DNA of 26,965 nucleotides from CAIWXH01 sp964555675 (GTDB lineage: Bacteria; Chloroflexota; Chloroflexia; Chloroflexales; Chloroflexaceae). The notes below the pieces were generated by a model. The model saw nothing but the letters and a program-made list of their open reading frames with translations, did not search any database and was not told the origin of the DNA. The translations under genes were made by a program, and so were the position numbers. This document shows positions 1-7,002 of this stretch, one piece after another (the first letter of the stretch is position 1; each line of letters begins with the position of its first letter). Location: contig CAZKTU010000071.1 of NCBI GenBank assembly GCA_964555675.1, forward strand, positions 1 through 26,965. Direction: 5' to 3'.

Positions 1-55
1 TGAAGGATGAAGGATGAAGGATGAAGGATGAAGGATGAAGGATGAAGGATGAAGG
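1..55. repeat. Heptanucleotide tandem repeat (TGAAGGA)n
   Basis: The window opens inside a perfect head-to-tail array of the 7-mer TGAAGGA, about 7.8 copies, decaying at position 56. The array probably extends beyond the left edge. On the + strand every reading frame meets TGA. On the - strand the array is open in all frames, because a 7-nt unit gives the same heptapeptide in each frame, but no gene is evident. Short heptameric tandem repeats of this type are known from cyanobacteria and other filamentous bacteria, and copy number is often variable. Confidence 0.9.
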
Positions 56-122
56 TTGGACGAAGTAGGGTATGATTGGGGGCGCTGCCTCACCTGACCG
101 ACCTGTCGCTGGAGACAAACTA

Positions 123-1349
123 ATGACCACCTTCGACCCCCATGCCGTGCGTCCGCTCTTCCCCGCCCTGGCCCTGGAGGAGGCCGGCCGCCCGGCCGTG
201 TTCTTCGACGCCCCCGGCGGCACCCAGGTGCCTAGGCAGGTGATCGAGGCGATCGCGGGCTATCTGACCCACAGCAACGCCAATGTCGGCGGCGCCTTCC
301 CGACCAGCAAACGCACCGACGAGACGATCGACGGGGCGCACCAGGCCCTGGCCGACCTGCTGGGCTGCGCGCCCGAGGAGACGGTCTTCGGCCAGAACAT
401 GACCTCGCTGACCTTCGCCCTGAGCAGGGCGATCGGGCGCGACCTGGGCCCGGGCGATGAGGTCGTGGTGACCCGCCTCGACCATGACGCGAATGTGGCG
501 CCCTGGAAGGCTCTGGCCGAGCGGGGGGTGACCATCCACGAGGTGGACGTGGATATCGAGGACTGCACCCTCGATATGGCCGACCTGGAGGCCAAGCTGA
601 GCAGCCGCACGCGGCTAGTGGCGGTGGGCTACGCCTCGAACGCCGTGGGCACGATCAACGACGTGGCCCGCGTGGCCGAGCTGGCGCGCCAGGCCGGGGC
701 CCTCTCGTTCATCGACGCGGTACACTACGCCCCCCACGGCCCGATCGACGTGCGGGCCCTGGGCTGCGACTTCTTGGCCTGCAGCACCTATAAGTTCTTC
801 GGCCCCCACGTGGGCGTGCTCTACGGCAAGGCCGAGCACCTGGAGCGGCTGCGGCCCTACAAGGTGCGCCCGGCCTCGGAGGAGTCGCCGAGCAAGTGGA
901 TGACCGGCACCCAGAACCACGAGGGCCTGGCCGGGGCGACGGCCGCCGTCGACTACCTCGCCAGCCTCGGCGGGGCGACGGGGCAGGGCCGGCGGGCGGA
1001 CCTGGTGCGCGCGATGACCACGGTCAAGGCCTACGAGCGCGGCCTCAGCGAGCGGCTGGTGGCCGGGCTGCTGGGCATCCCCGGGCTGACCTTCTACGGC
1101 ATCAGGGAGCCCGAGCGCTTCGATGGGCGCACGCCCACGGTCTCGTTCCGCATGGCGGGGCGCACCCCGCGCCAGGTGGCCGAGGCCCTGAGCGCGGCGG
1201 GGGTCTTCGCCACCAACGGCAACTACTACGCGATGGGCATCAGCGAGCGCCTGGGCGTCGAGCCCCTCGGCGGTATGGTGCGCATCGGCCTGGCGCACTA
1301 CAACACCGCCGAGGAGGTGGACTACCTGCTTGAGGTGCTGTCACGCTAG
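123..1349 (+). CDS. Class V aminotransferase-fold PLP enzyme (cysteine desulfurase-like)
   Basis: This 408-aa fold-type I PLP enzyme is of the NifS/SufS/Csd class. The PLP Schiff-base lysine is K224 in the STYKFFGPHVG motif. D198 and H201 (FIDAVHYAPHGPID) are the usual cofactor-contacting residues, and H121 is placed to stack on the PLP ring. The C-terminal part (ATNGNYYAMGISERLG) lacks the mobile-loop cysteine that carries persulfide in true desulfurases. That matches the VC1184-type subfamily, whose substrate is uncertain, so desulfurase activity should not be assumed. I chose ATG 123 because a GGAGA lies 7 nt upstream. An in-frame ATG at 72 would add 17 unconserved-looking residues and lacks such a site. 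The gene stands alone, reads toward the assembly gap, and is convergent with the large minus-strand operon. Confidence 0.9.
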   Translation: MTTFDPHAVRPLFPALALEEAGRPAVFFDAPGGTQVPRQVIEAIAGYLTHSNANVGGAFPTSKRTDETIDGAHQALADLLGCAPEETVFGQNMTSLTFALSRAIGRDLGPGDEVVVTRLDHDANVAPWKALAERGVTIHEVDVDIEDCTLDMADLEAKLSSRTRLVAVGYASNAVGTINDVARVAELARQAGALSFIDAVHYAPHGPIDVRALGCDFLACSTYKFFGPHVGVLYGKAEHLERLRPYKVRPASEESPSKWMTGTQNHEGLAGATAAVDYLASLGGATGQGRRADLVRAMTTVKAYERGLSERLVAGLLGIPGLTFYGIREPERFDGRTPTVSFRMAGRTPRQVAEALSAAGVFATNGNYYAMGISERLGVEPLGGMVRIGLAHYNTAEEVDYLLEVLSR

Positions 1350-1405
1350 AGGGTTTTTGGCAACGTCGCTTGCGCTCGTTGCCGTTGGAGAGTTTCAGGG
1401 AGGGC

Positions 1406-1505
1406 NNNNNNNNNNNNNNNNNNNNNNNNNNNNNNNNNNNNNNNNNNNNNNNNNNNNNNNNNNNNNNNNNNNNNNNNNNNNNNNNNNNNNNNNNNNNNNN
1501 NNNNN
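1406..1505. other. Assembly gap (100 N)
   Basis: Exactly 100 Ns, the conventional placeholder for a scaffold gap of unknown size. It lies between the convergent ends of the aminotransferase gene and the gasdermin-like gene. Immediately right of the gap, 1506-1531 holds two imperfect copies of a 13-mer beginning CTCCCGGCGG, so a GC-rich repeat probably broke the assembly. The neighbouring genes both have stop codons outside the gap, so neither appears truncated. Confidence 0.97.
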
Positions 1506-1538
1506 CTCCCGGCGGGCGCTCCCGGCGGACCTTGAAGG

Positions 1539-2342
1539 CTAGTCCCAGACGAGCAGGCCAGGGCCGGCGCTGAGGAGCACGCGGTCGGGGGCGAGCTCGC
1601 CGAGGGTGCGGGTGCTGTGGTCGGGGGGGAGGGACTGGATCTGCCCGTCGGGGTCGAAGCAGAGGCGCACGCATGAGAAGGCGAAGGTGAGCTCCTCTTC
1701 GCTGGTCAGGGTGAGCTCGATGCCGCGCTCGTCGGCGGCGCCTACGCTGCCGCCCACCTCGGCGAGGGACTGGCGCAGGGCGGCCAGGTCGACGTTGAGG
1801 CGCTGGCCTCTGGCACCGCTGAGCACGACGGCGATCTGGCGGCTGGTCAGGACCGAGTCGATCAGCAGCAGCCCGTAGGCGGGCTGGTCGAAGAGGATGG
1901 CCGCGGCGGGGTTGCCACGATCGAGGCGGCGCCCGGCGATCGCCCAGCCCAGGGCGTTGATGTCGACGGCGAGGCGGCGCGCCGCGGGGAAGGCGAACGA
2001 GAGGTAGCTGGCGCCCGCGAGGCCGGCGGTCAGGTCGGCGTGGGGCACGCCGAGGCCCCTGAGGAAGCCGCGCAGGATGTGGACGCCTAGATCGAGGGTC
2101 ACGCGGCGCGAGCGTCGCCCGGAGATATCGGTGAGGTCCGAGTATTCGGCCTGCACGCCGAGGGGGCGGGCCTCGGTCAGCAGGGGCAGCAGCGAGCCGC
2201 GGAAGAAGCTGCGCCCGTCGCGGTGGACGACCACGGCGAGGGGCTGGACGCGCGCGTCGGGCACGCGGACGATGTTGGCGCCAAACAGGTCGTGGACGAG
2301 GCTCACGAGGGGGTCCTCGCGGCAGAGGGTGATGCTGCTCAT
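1539..2342 (-). CDS. Probable bacterial gasdermin (pore-forming cell-death effector)
   Basis: A 267-aa protein, the usual bacterial gasdermin size. Features that fit the family are a cysteine near the N-terminus (C7, candidate for palmitoylation), then DPLVSLVHDLFGANIVRVP and RVQPLAVVV (residues 10-38). These are followed by a long amphipathic/hydrophobic helix-like stretch (about 84-112) and alternating beta-strand segments (SYLSFAFP 112-119, YGLLLIDSVL 156-165, ELTFAFSCVRLCF 217-229). A polar tail follows (about 238-267, ending GLLVWD) that could be the autoinhibitory peptide removed by a protease. Known bacterial gasdermins sit beside caspase-like proteases, and here a CHAT peptidase is in the same operon. 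The start ATG overlaps the ftsZ stop as ATGA, with GAGGAG 7 nt upstream, so translation is probably coupled. It is last in the operon. The assignment rests on recalled family pattern and context, not on a search. Confidence 0.75.
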   Translation of the reverse strand: MSSITLCREDPLVSLVHDLFGANIVRVPDARVQPLAVVVHRDGRSFFRGSLLPLLTEARPLGVQAEYSDLTDISGRRSRRVTLDLGVHILRGFLRGLGVPHADLTAGLAGASYLSFAFPAARRLAVDINALGWAIAGRRLDRGNPAAAILFDQPAYGLLLIDSVLTSRQIAVVLSGARGQRLNVDLAALRQSLAEVGGSVGAADERGIELTLTSEEELTFAFSCVRLCFDPDGQIQSLPPDHSTRTLGELAPDRVLLSAGPGLLVWD

Positions 2343-3556
2343 GACTGCTCTCCTCGGAAGCGCAGGAGGAAGGGCGGGATATCGAGGCTATCGCCGCCGG
2401 GGGCGGGGGTGAGTTTCGGGGCCATGGGCGATGGTAGGACTGCCTGCCCAGGGGCAGGCCCCGCGTCACGCCGGCTCTTCTCCAAAAGGGCGGGCTGGGG
2501 ATCGGCGTAGGTGCGGCGGGGCACGGCAGGGGCGTCGAGGCTGAAGCCGGTGGCCACGAGGGTGACGCGGACCTGGCCGCCGGTGAGGATGGGGTCGATC
2601 ACCGCGCCGAAGATGATGTTGGCGTCGGGATCGACCGTTCTGGCGATCAGCTCGGCGGCGCGCTGGACCTCGAGCAGGCCGAGATCCTCGCCGCCGGTGA
2701 TGTTGAGCAGCAGGCGGCTGGCGCCGTCGAGGCGGCCCTCGAGCAGGGGGCAGGCCATGGCGCGGCGGGCGGCCTCGACCACACGATCGGGGCCGCGACC
2801 CAGGCCGATGCCGAGCAGGGCGGGGCCGGCCTCGCCCATGATCGCGCGCACGTCGGCGAAGTCGACATTAATCAGGCCGTGGCGCGTGACCATGTCGGCG
2901 ATGCTCTGGACGCCATGGCGCAGCACCGAGTCGGCCATGGCGAAGGCCTCGGTGACGGTGGTGGTGCGGGCGGCGGCCTGGAGCAGGCGGTCGTTGGGCA
3001 CGACGATCACGGTGTCGGCGACAGCGCGCAGCTCGGCGAGGCCCTGCTCGGCGACCCGGGCGCGCCGGCGGCCCTCGAACTCGAAGGGGCGGGTGACCAG
3101 GGCGACGGTGAGGGCGCCGAGCTGGCGGGCGACCTCGGCGACGACGGGGGCCGCGCCGGTGCCGGTGCCGCCGCCCATGCCCGCGGCGATGAAGACCAGG
3201 TCGGCGCCGCGCAGGGCGCTGAAGAGGGCCTCGGTGGAGGCCTCGGCGGCCTGCTGGCCGACCGCGGGGTCGCCGCCGGCGCCGAGGCCGCGGGTGAGGC
3301 TCTCGCCCAGGCAGATCAGGCGCTTGGCCCGGCCGGCCTTGAGGGCCTGGCGGTCGGTGTTGACGGCCAGGGTGTCGACGGCGGCGATGCGCTGGCCGGC
3401 CAGGCGGTCGACCACATTGCCGCCGGCGCCGCCGACGCCCACCACCTTGATGCCGATCGCCGGGGCGCTCACGGGCATGGGAGCCGGCGCGAGGGCGGGC
3501 CGCGGCGCGACCATCTCGGCCAGGGGGGTCTTGAGCAGGACCAATCGCTCGGTCAT
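2339..3556 (-). CDS. ftsZ: FtsZ, tubulin-like GTPase (paralogue in an effector operon)
   Basis: A 405-aa protein with full FtsZ architecture. The N-terminal nucleotide-binding strand and loop are GIKVVGVGGAGGNVVDRL (35-52). The tubulin signature GGGTGTGAAPVVA is at 128-140, and the T7 catalytic loop NVDFADV at 230-236 retains both aspartates needed for GTP hydrolysis across the filament interface. A proline-rich linker (about 342-388) leads to the conserved C-terminal peptide LDIPPFLLR (391-399), which in division FtsZ binds FtsA, ZipA or SepF. It should therefore polymerise. The N-terminal extension (about 34 residues before the core) is longer than in E. coli FtsZ. No rsmH, mur, ftsW or ftsA genes are nearby, so this is not a standard division cluster. 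The start overlaps the amidase stop as ATGA and has a strong AGGGAG site. It could be a second copy or the only ftsZ; one window cannot tell. Confidence 0.93.
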   Translation of the reverse strand: MTERLVLLKTPLAEMVAPRPALAPAPMPVSAPAIGIKVVGVGGAGGNVVDRLAGQRIAAVDTLAVNTDRQALKAGRAKRLICLGESLTRGLGAGGDPAVGQQAAEASTEALFSALRGADLVFIAAGMGGGTGTGAAPVVAEVARQLGALTVALVTRPFEFEGRRRARVAEQGLAELRAVADTVIVVPNDRLLQAAARTTTVTEAFAMADSVLRHGVQSIADMVTRHGLINVDFADVRAIMGEAGPALLGIGLGRGPDRVVEAARRAMACPLLEGRLDGASRLLLNITGGEDLGLLEVQRAAELIARTVDPDANIIFGAVIDPILTGGQVRVTLVATGFSLDAPAVPRRTYADPQPALLEKSRRDAGPAPGQAVLPSPMAPKLTPAPGGDSLDIPPFLLRFRGEQS

Positions 3557-5433
3557 CGGAGCTCCCTTTCTAGCGGGTGGGTGATGGGGGCCGCCGGATG
3601 CGCCCGCACCGCGTTGGGCGGGAGCGACAGGGCGGCGGCCAGTGAACGGACGAGCCAGCTGAGGGCGGCCCGCTGGGCGGGCCCGGCGACGGCGGGGTCG
3701 CCTTCGACGGCGATGACGAGGGCGGGGTCATCGGGCGCGGCGCTGACGCGGCTCGCCTCGTCGCGGAGGCGGTAGAGTGCGCCGGCGGCGTCGACATAGT
3801 AGTGCCAGCGGGCCAGGGCGGCCTCGTCGCGCAGGTCGGCCTGGGCCGGGCCGGGGGCGGCGACGATCAGCAGGGCCGCGGGCACGAGGGGCCCGGGCTG
3901 GCGCTGGGGGCTGGCCCCGAACGAGGGCCGGCCGAGCACGCCCGGGCTGAGGTCGAAGATGATCGGCTGGGGCGAGGGCGCGCCGAGGAGGAGCGAGCGC
4001 GGCCGCAGCAGCCGGCGCAGAAGGGGCCTGGGCACGCGGGCCACGGCCCCGAGCAGCGAGTCGTCCGCCTCGTCGAGGCCGACGATCGGCGCGTCGGCGG
4101 GGAGGGGCTGGTCGAGGGGCCAGTCGAGGGCGGGCAGCCGGCAGGCGAGGATGTCGCCGGCGTAGGGCATGAGCAGGTAGGTCGCCTCGCCCACGCCGAC
4201 CAGCTCGGGGCGGCCGAGGGGCGCGCCGAGGCCGCGCTCCTCGGCATGGCGGGTGAGCAGCGCCGCGGGATCGTAGCGGCGGCCAAGGCGGGCCCGGTAG
4301 AGGTCGTCGAGCAGGGCGCGGCGCAGGGCCCCGGCCAGGGGCAGGTCGAGACCGGGCACCTCGCGCGCGAGGGCGCTGAGGCGGTAGACGGTCTTCCAGG
4401 CGCCGACCGGCGAGCAGAGGCTGTCGAAGGCGAAGTGCTGACAGGCGAAGACCTGGCGCGGCCCGACGGTGATGCGGTGGCTGGGCCCGATCGGGACGCC
4501 GAGCTCGCCGGCGCGCTCGAGGTAGAGCTGGTGGAAGGCCCACTCGCGCTGGAAGCCGTTGAGCGGATCGGCGGCGCTGAAGAGCAGCTCGAGCAGGGCG
4601 TCGCGGCGGGCCCCGGGCGGGGTGTCGGAGAGGCGGCGAGCCAGGGCGGCCGCGGGGGGGTCATCGCCCGGGCCGACGGTGGGCGCATAGAGCAGGTCGC
4701 GGGCGTAGACCTCGACGAGCAGCGGGGGCTGGCCGTCGAGGCGGACGGCGCGGTCGCGGTCGTCCTGGGCGGAGCCCTGGGCCGCCCCCTCGCCCACGAT
4801 GGCGGCGACGGGCATGCCGAGGGCATGGCGGCGCGCGGCCTCGTAGAGGGGCCAGCCGGAGGGCAGGGCGCCGCCGGCGACTCTGTAGGCCCGGTCGAGC
4901 ATGTAGGCGCGCAGGCGGGCCTCGCCCGCGGCCTCGGGCGAACGGGCGAAGACCCGGGCGAGGAAGCCGGGCCAGGCGAGGCCGGCGGGGTCGGTCTTGC
5001 GGCCCGGGCTGATGTCGAGGTGGCGCACGACCTGCGCGGACGGGATGGCGTAGCGCTCGGCGAGGGCCCTGGTGAGGGCGACGGCGGCGGCGAGCTGGGG
5101 CTCGGGGTAGGGCTCGCGCCCGCTGTTGTTATTCTCGAGCTCGATGCCGATGGAGACGGGGTTGAGGTTCTCGACGACGCGGCCGTCGATCGTCCAGCGG
5201 CTGCGCCCGGCGTGCCAGGCGGTGTCCTCATCCTTGACCAGCTGGCTGATCGCGCCGGCCTTATCTATATAGTAGTGACACGAGACGGGGCGGCGCTCGT
5301 CGCCGCCCTTGCGCAGCCAGCCGAGGTCGCCGGGGGCGCGGCCCGCGGTGGCGTGGATGACGACGGCACGGATGGGGCCGGGCCTGCCGACCTGGTAGTG
5401 CTCGCGAGTCATGCCGACCCAGGTGATGCTCAT
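3553..5433 (-). CDS. N-acetylmuramoyl-L-alanine amidase (Amidase_2/PGRP type) with a second degenerate amidase domain
   Basis: A 626-aa protein. Residues 20-165 are a zinc amidase/PGRP domain that would cleave the MurNAc-L-Ala bond: VVIHATAG (H27), CHYYIDKAGAISQLV (52-66), NPVSIGIELEN (91-101) and VVRHLDISPGRKTDP (135-149) with H138 and D148, giving the expected Zn ligands H27/H138/D148. Residues 166-515 are unassigned. Residues 518-626 repeat the amidase pattern (WHYYVDAAGALYRLRDE, VIAVEGD, NAVRAHP), but the first zinc histidine is alanine (A525), so this copy is probably inactive and may bind peptidoglycan. No signal peptide or membrane segment is seen, so the enzyme should stay cytoplasmic until the membrane is breached. 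I chose ATG 5433 because GAGG lies 5 nt upstream and the longer frame upstream is the CHAT gene's shadow. It starts 16 nt after the CHAT stop and ends in an ATGA overlap with ftsZ. Confidence 0.88.
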   Translation of the reverse strand: MSITWVGMTREHYQVGRPGPIRAVVIHATAGRAPGDLGWLRKGGDERRPVSCHYYIDKAGAISQLVKDEDTAWHAGRSRWTIDGRVVENLNPVSIGIELENNNSGREPYPEPQLAAAVALTRALAERYAIPSAQVVRHLDISPGRKTDPAGLAWPGFLARVFARSPEAAGEARLRAYMLDRAYRVAGGALPSGWPLYEAARRHALGMPVAAIVGEGAAQGSAQDDRDRAVRLDGQPPLLVEVYARDLLYAPTVGPGDDPPAAALARRLSDTPPGARRDALLELLFSAADPLNGFQREWAFHQLYLERAGELGVPIGPSHRITVGPRQVFACQHFAFDSLCSPVGAWKTVYRLSALAREVPGLDLPLAGALRRALLDDLYRARLGRRYDPAALLTRHAEERGLGAPLGRPELVGVGEATYLLMPYAGDILACRLPALDWPLDQPLPADAPIVGLDEADDSLLGAVARVPRPLLRRLLRPRSLLLGAPSPQPIIFDLSPGVLGRPSFGASPQRQPGPLVPAALLIVAAPGPAQADLRDEAALARWHYYVDAAGALYRLRDEASRVSAAPDDPALVIAVEGDPAVAGPAQRAALSWLVRSLAAALSLPPNAVRAHPAAPITHPLERELR

Positions 5434-5449
5434 GGCGTCCTCGACCTCT

Positions 5450-6847
5450 CTAGCGATCGATAATGCTAACATCGCTGATGGTGCCGCCGCGGGCGGCGAC
5501 GACGCGCTGCTGGCTGCCGGCGCGGCCCTGGATGCGCAGGGCGCGGATGGCGCCGCCGCCGTGGGCGTAGACGCTCTGGCGGGCCCCGGCCGGCGCGGGG
5601 CGCGGGGCGAGGGCGGGCGCCGAGGGCGTGGTCGCCGCCGGCGGGCGCAGGGTGAAGGGCCCGGCCGCGGGGCCGCGCAGGTAGAGGGCCGGCACGAACC
5701 ACGAGGCGCCGTCGCGCTCCTCGACGAAGAGGGCCCGGCGGGCGACGCCGACGCCGTCCTGCAGGCTGCGCCCGGCGGCCAGGGCCCCGTAGACGGCGGC
5801 CGCGGCCCTGGTGGCGGCCGTGGCCCGCACGGCGAGCTGCATGCCGAGCACGGCGGGCACGCCCGCGGCGGTGAGGGCCTGGGCCACGCCGCCGAGCAGC
5901 GGGTCGCCGGGGCCGGCCAGGTCGGGGAGCCCGGCCCCGTGGCAGGCGTAGAGGGCGACCAGGCCGACGCCGCCGAGGAGGGAGGCCAGGGCGGCGGCGG
6001 GCAGCCAGCCCGCCCCGCCGGGGTCGTCGAGCAGCAGTTCACCGACGCCGGCGCGCAGACGGCCGTGGCCGTAGAAGTGCAGGATGTCGGGCGGCCCGCC
6101 GGCCTCGATCGCACGCACGAGGCCGGCGCGGTCGGCGGGCGCGAGCTCGTCGATCACGACGGCGCCACGGGCGAGCAGGGGGGCGAGGGCGGCCGCGCGG
6201 GCGGCCCGCTCGACCTGGCGCAGCTCGGGGCCGATGCCGGCCTGGGGCGAGACGGCCAGGATGCGCAGAGGCCCGACGCCGCGGCGGGGCGGGGGCAGGG
6301 CCTGGGCCAGGTCGAGGCGCCTGGTGAGCGAGCCGGCCATGCCGCGGGCGAGGAGCAGGGGCGTCGGGCCGTCGTCCCAGAGCAGTTCCCAGGGCAGGGC
6401 AGCGAGGCGCTCGGCGCCGGGCGGGAAGGCCAGGGTCAGGGCGAGGGGCCGGCCGAGGGCGACGGCGTGGTCGCGCACGGTCGCCAGGGCCGCGCGGGCG
6501 GCCGGGTCGTCGGTGAGGGCGGCGAAGAGGCGCCGGCCCATCTGGCGGGCGGCGTCGGGGGCGATGCAGCCCGCCTCGCCCAGCAGGCCGAGGGCGGCCA
6601 GGCGCTCGCGCTCGCCCTGGTCGAAGGCGAAGTGAGCCGCCTGCTCCGCCGTGCGAGCGTGGGGGTAGGCGGGGTCCTGGAGCACATCGAGGGCGCGCAG
6701 GGCCAGGGCCAGGTCGCGGGCCGGAACCGGCGCTGCGAGCAGGCTGGCGCGGGCCCCGAGCACGGCCGCTTCCCAACGCAGGATAGCCCCCTCGCCCTCG
6801 GGCGAGAAGGTGATGGTGAGCTCGATCGGATCGGCTTGCTCAGTCAT
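5450..6847 (-). CDS. CHAT-domain caspase-like peptidase with C-terminal tandem amyloid-like motifs
   Basis: A 465-aa protein. Residues about 190-400 are a CHAT (caspase/HetF-associated) peptidase domain. The catalytic dyad is H261 in ILHFYGHG and C302 in LVALYACHGAG, each after a hydrophobic strand as in caspases. The conserved PAVLGMQLAV and final SWFVPALYLRG segments complete the fold. Residues 1-190 include LPWELLWD (151-158), typical of the region preceding CHAT domains. After an Ala/Pro linker (about 401-422) come two copies of a short motif: RQSVYAHGGGAIRAL (423-437) and QQRVVAARGGTISDV (446-460). The same motif is at the N-terminus of the NACHT protein in this operon. The likely role is as the executioner protease activated by the NACHT sensor, with the gasdermin as the obvious substrate (inference). 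ATG 6847 has AGGAGG 7 nt upstream and overlaps the stop of the 52-aa gene as ATGA. Confidence 0.92.
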   Translation of the reverse strand: MTEQADPIELTITFSPEGEGAILRWEAAVLGARASLLAAPVPARDLALALRALDVLQDPAYPHARTAEQAAHFAFDQGERERLAALGLLGEAGCIAPDAARQMGRRLFAALTDDPAARAALATVRDHAVALGRPLALTLAFPPGAERLAALPWELLWDDGPTPLLLARGMAGSLTRRLDLAQALPPPRRGVGPLRILAVSPQAGIGPELRQVERAARAAALAPLLARGAVVIDELAPADRAGLVRAIEAGGPPDILHFYGHGRLRAGVGELLLDDPGGAGWLPAAALASLLGGVGLVALYACHGAGLPDLAGPGDPLLGGVAQALTAAGVPAVLGMQLAVRATAATRAAAAVYGALAAGRSLQDGVGVARRALFVEERDGASWFVPALYLRGPAAGPFTLRPPAATTPSAPALAPRPAPAGARQSVYAHGGGAIRALRIQGRAGSQQRVVAARGGTISDVSIIDR

Positions 6848-7002
6848 CCTCGCACCTCCTGGTTCCAGCCCGCAGGGTCGGGCTGAAGAGCTTTGCGCTC
6901 CTCGGCCCGCGCAGGGGCAACGTTGGCGGCCGCGAGGCCGACATATAGACGAAGCCATGAGAAGGTGAAGCGCGCGAAGGCGAGCCAGATATAGACGCTC
7001 AT
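6844..7002 (-). CDS. 52-aa small protein with N-terminal hydrophobic helix
   Basis: Not recognised as a known family. It begins MSVYIWLAFARFTFSWLRLY and has one hydrophobic segment (about residues 3-27), then a charged hydrophilic tail (about 31-52). That would suit a small single-pass membrane protein or a membrane-associating amphipathic helix. The evidence that it is real is positional: a near-perfect ribosome site AAGGAGGTG 5 nt upstream, a start overlapping the NACHT stop as ATGA, and a stop overlapping the CHAT start as ATGA. It fills the space between sensor and protease with no slack. It could be an adaptor, an inhibitor or antitoxin-like guard, or a membrane anchor. Its size would make automated annotation miss it. 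Confidence 0.75.
   Translation of the reverse strand: MSVYIWLAFARFTFSWLRLYVGLAAANVAPARAEERKALQPDPAGWNQEVRG

Noticed and set aside
1..55. CRISPR array
   Set aside because: The repeat unit is 7 nt with no spacers and no cas genes are near.
5434..6114. N-terminal extension of the amidase frame
   Set aside because: It lies within the CHAT gene, is Pro/Ser/Arg-rich shadow sequence, and the proper ATG 5433 has its own ribosome site.
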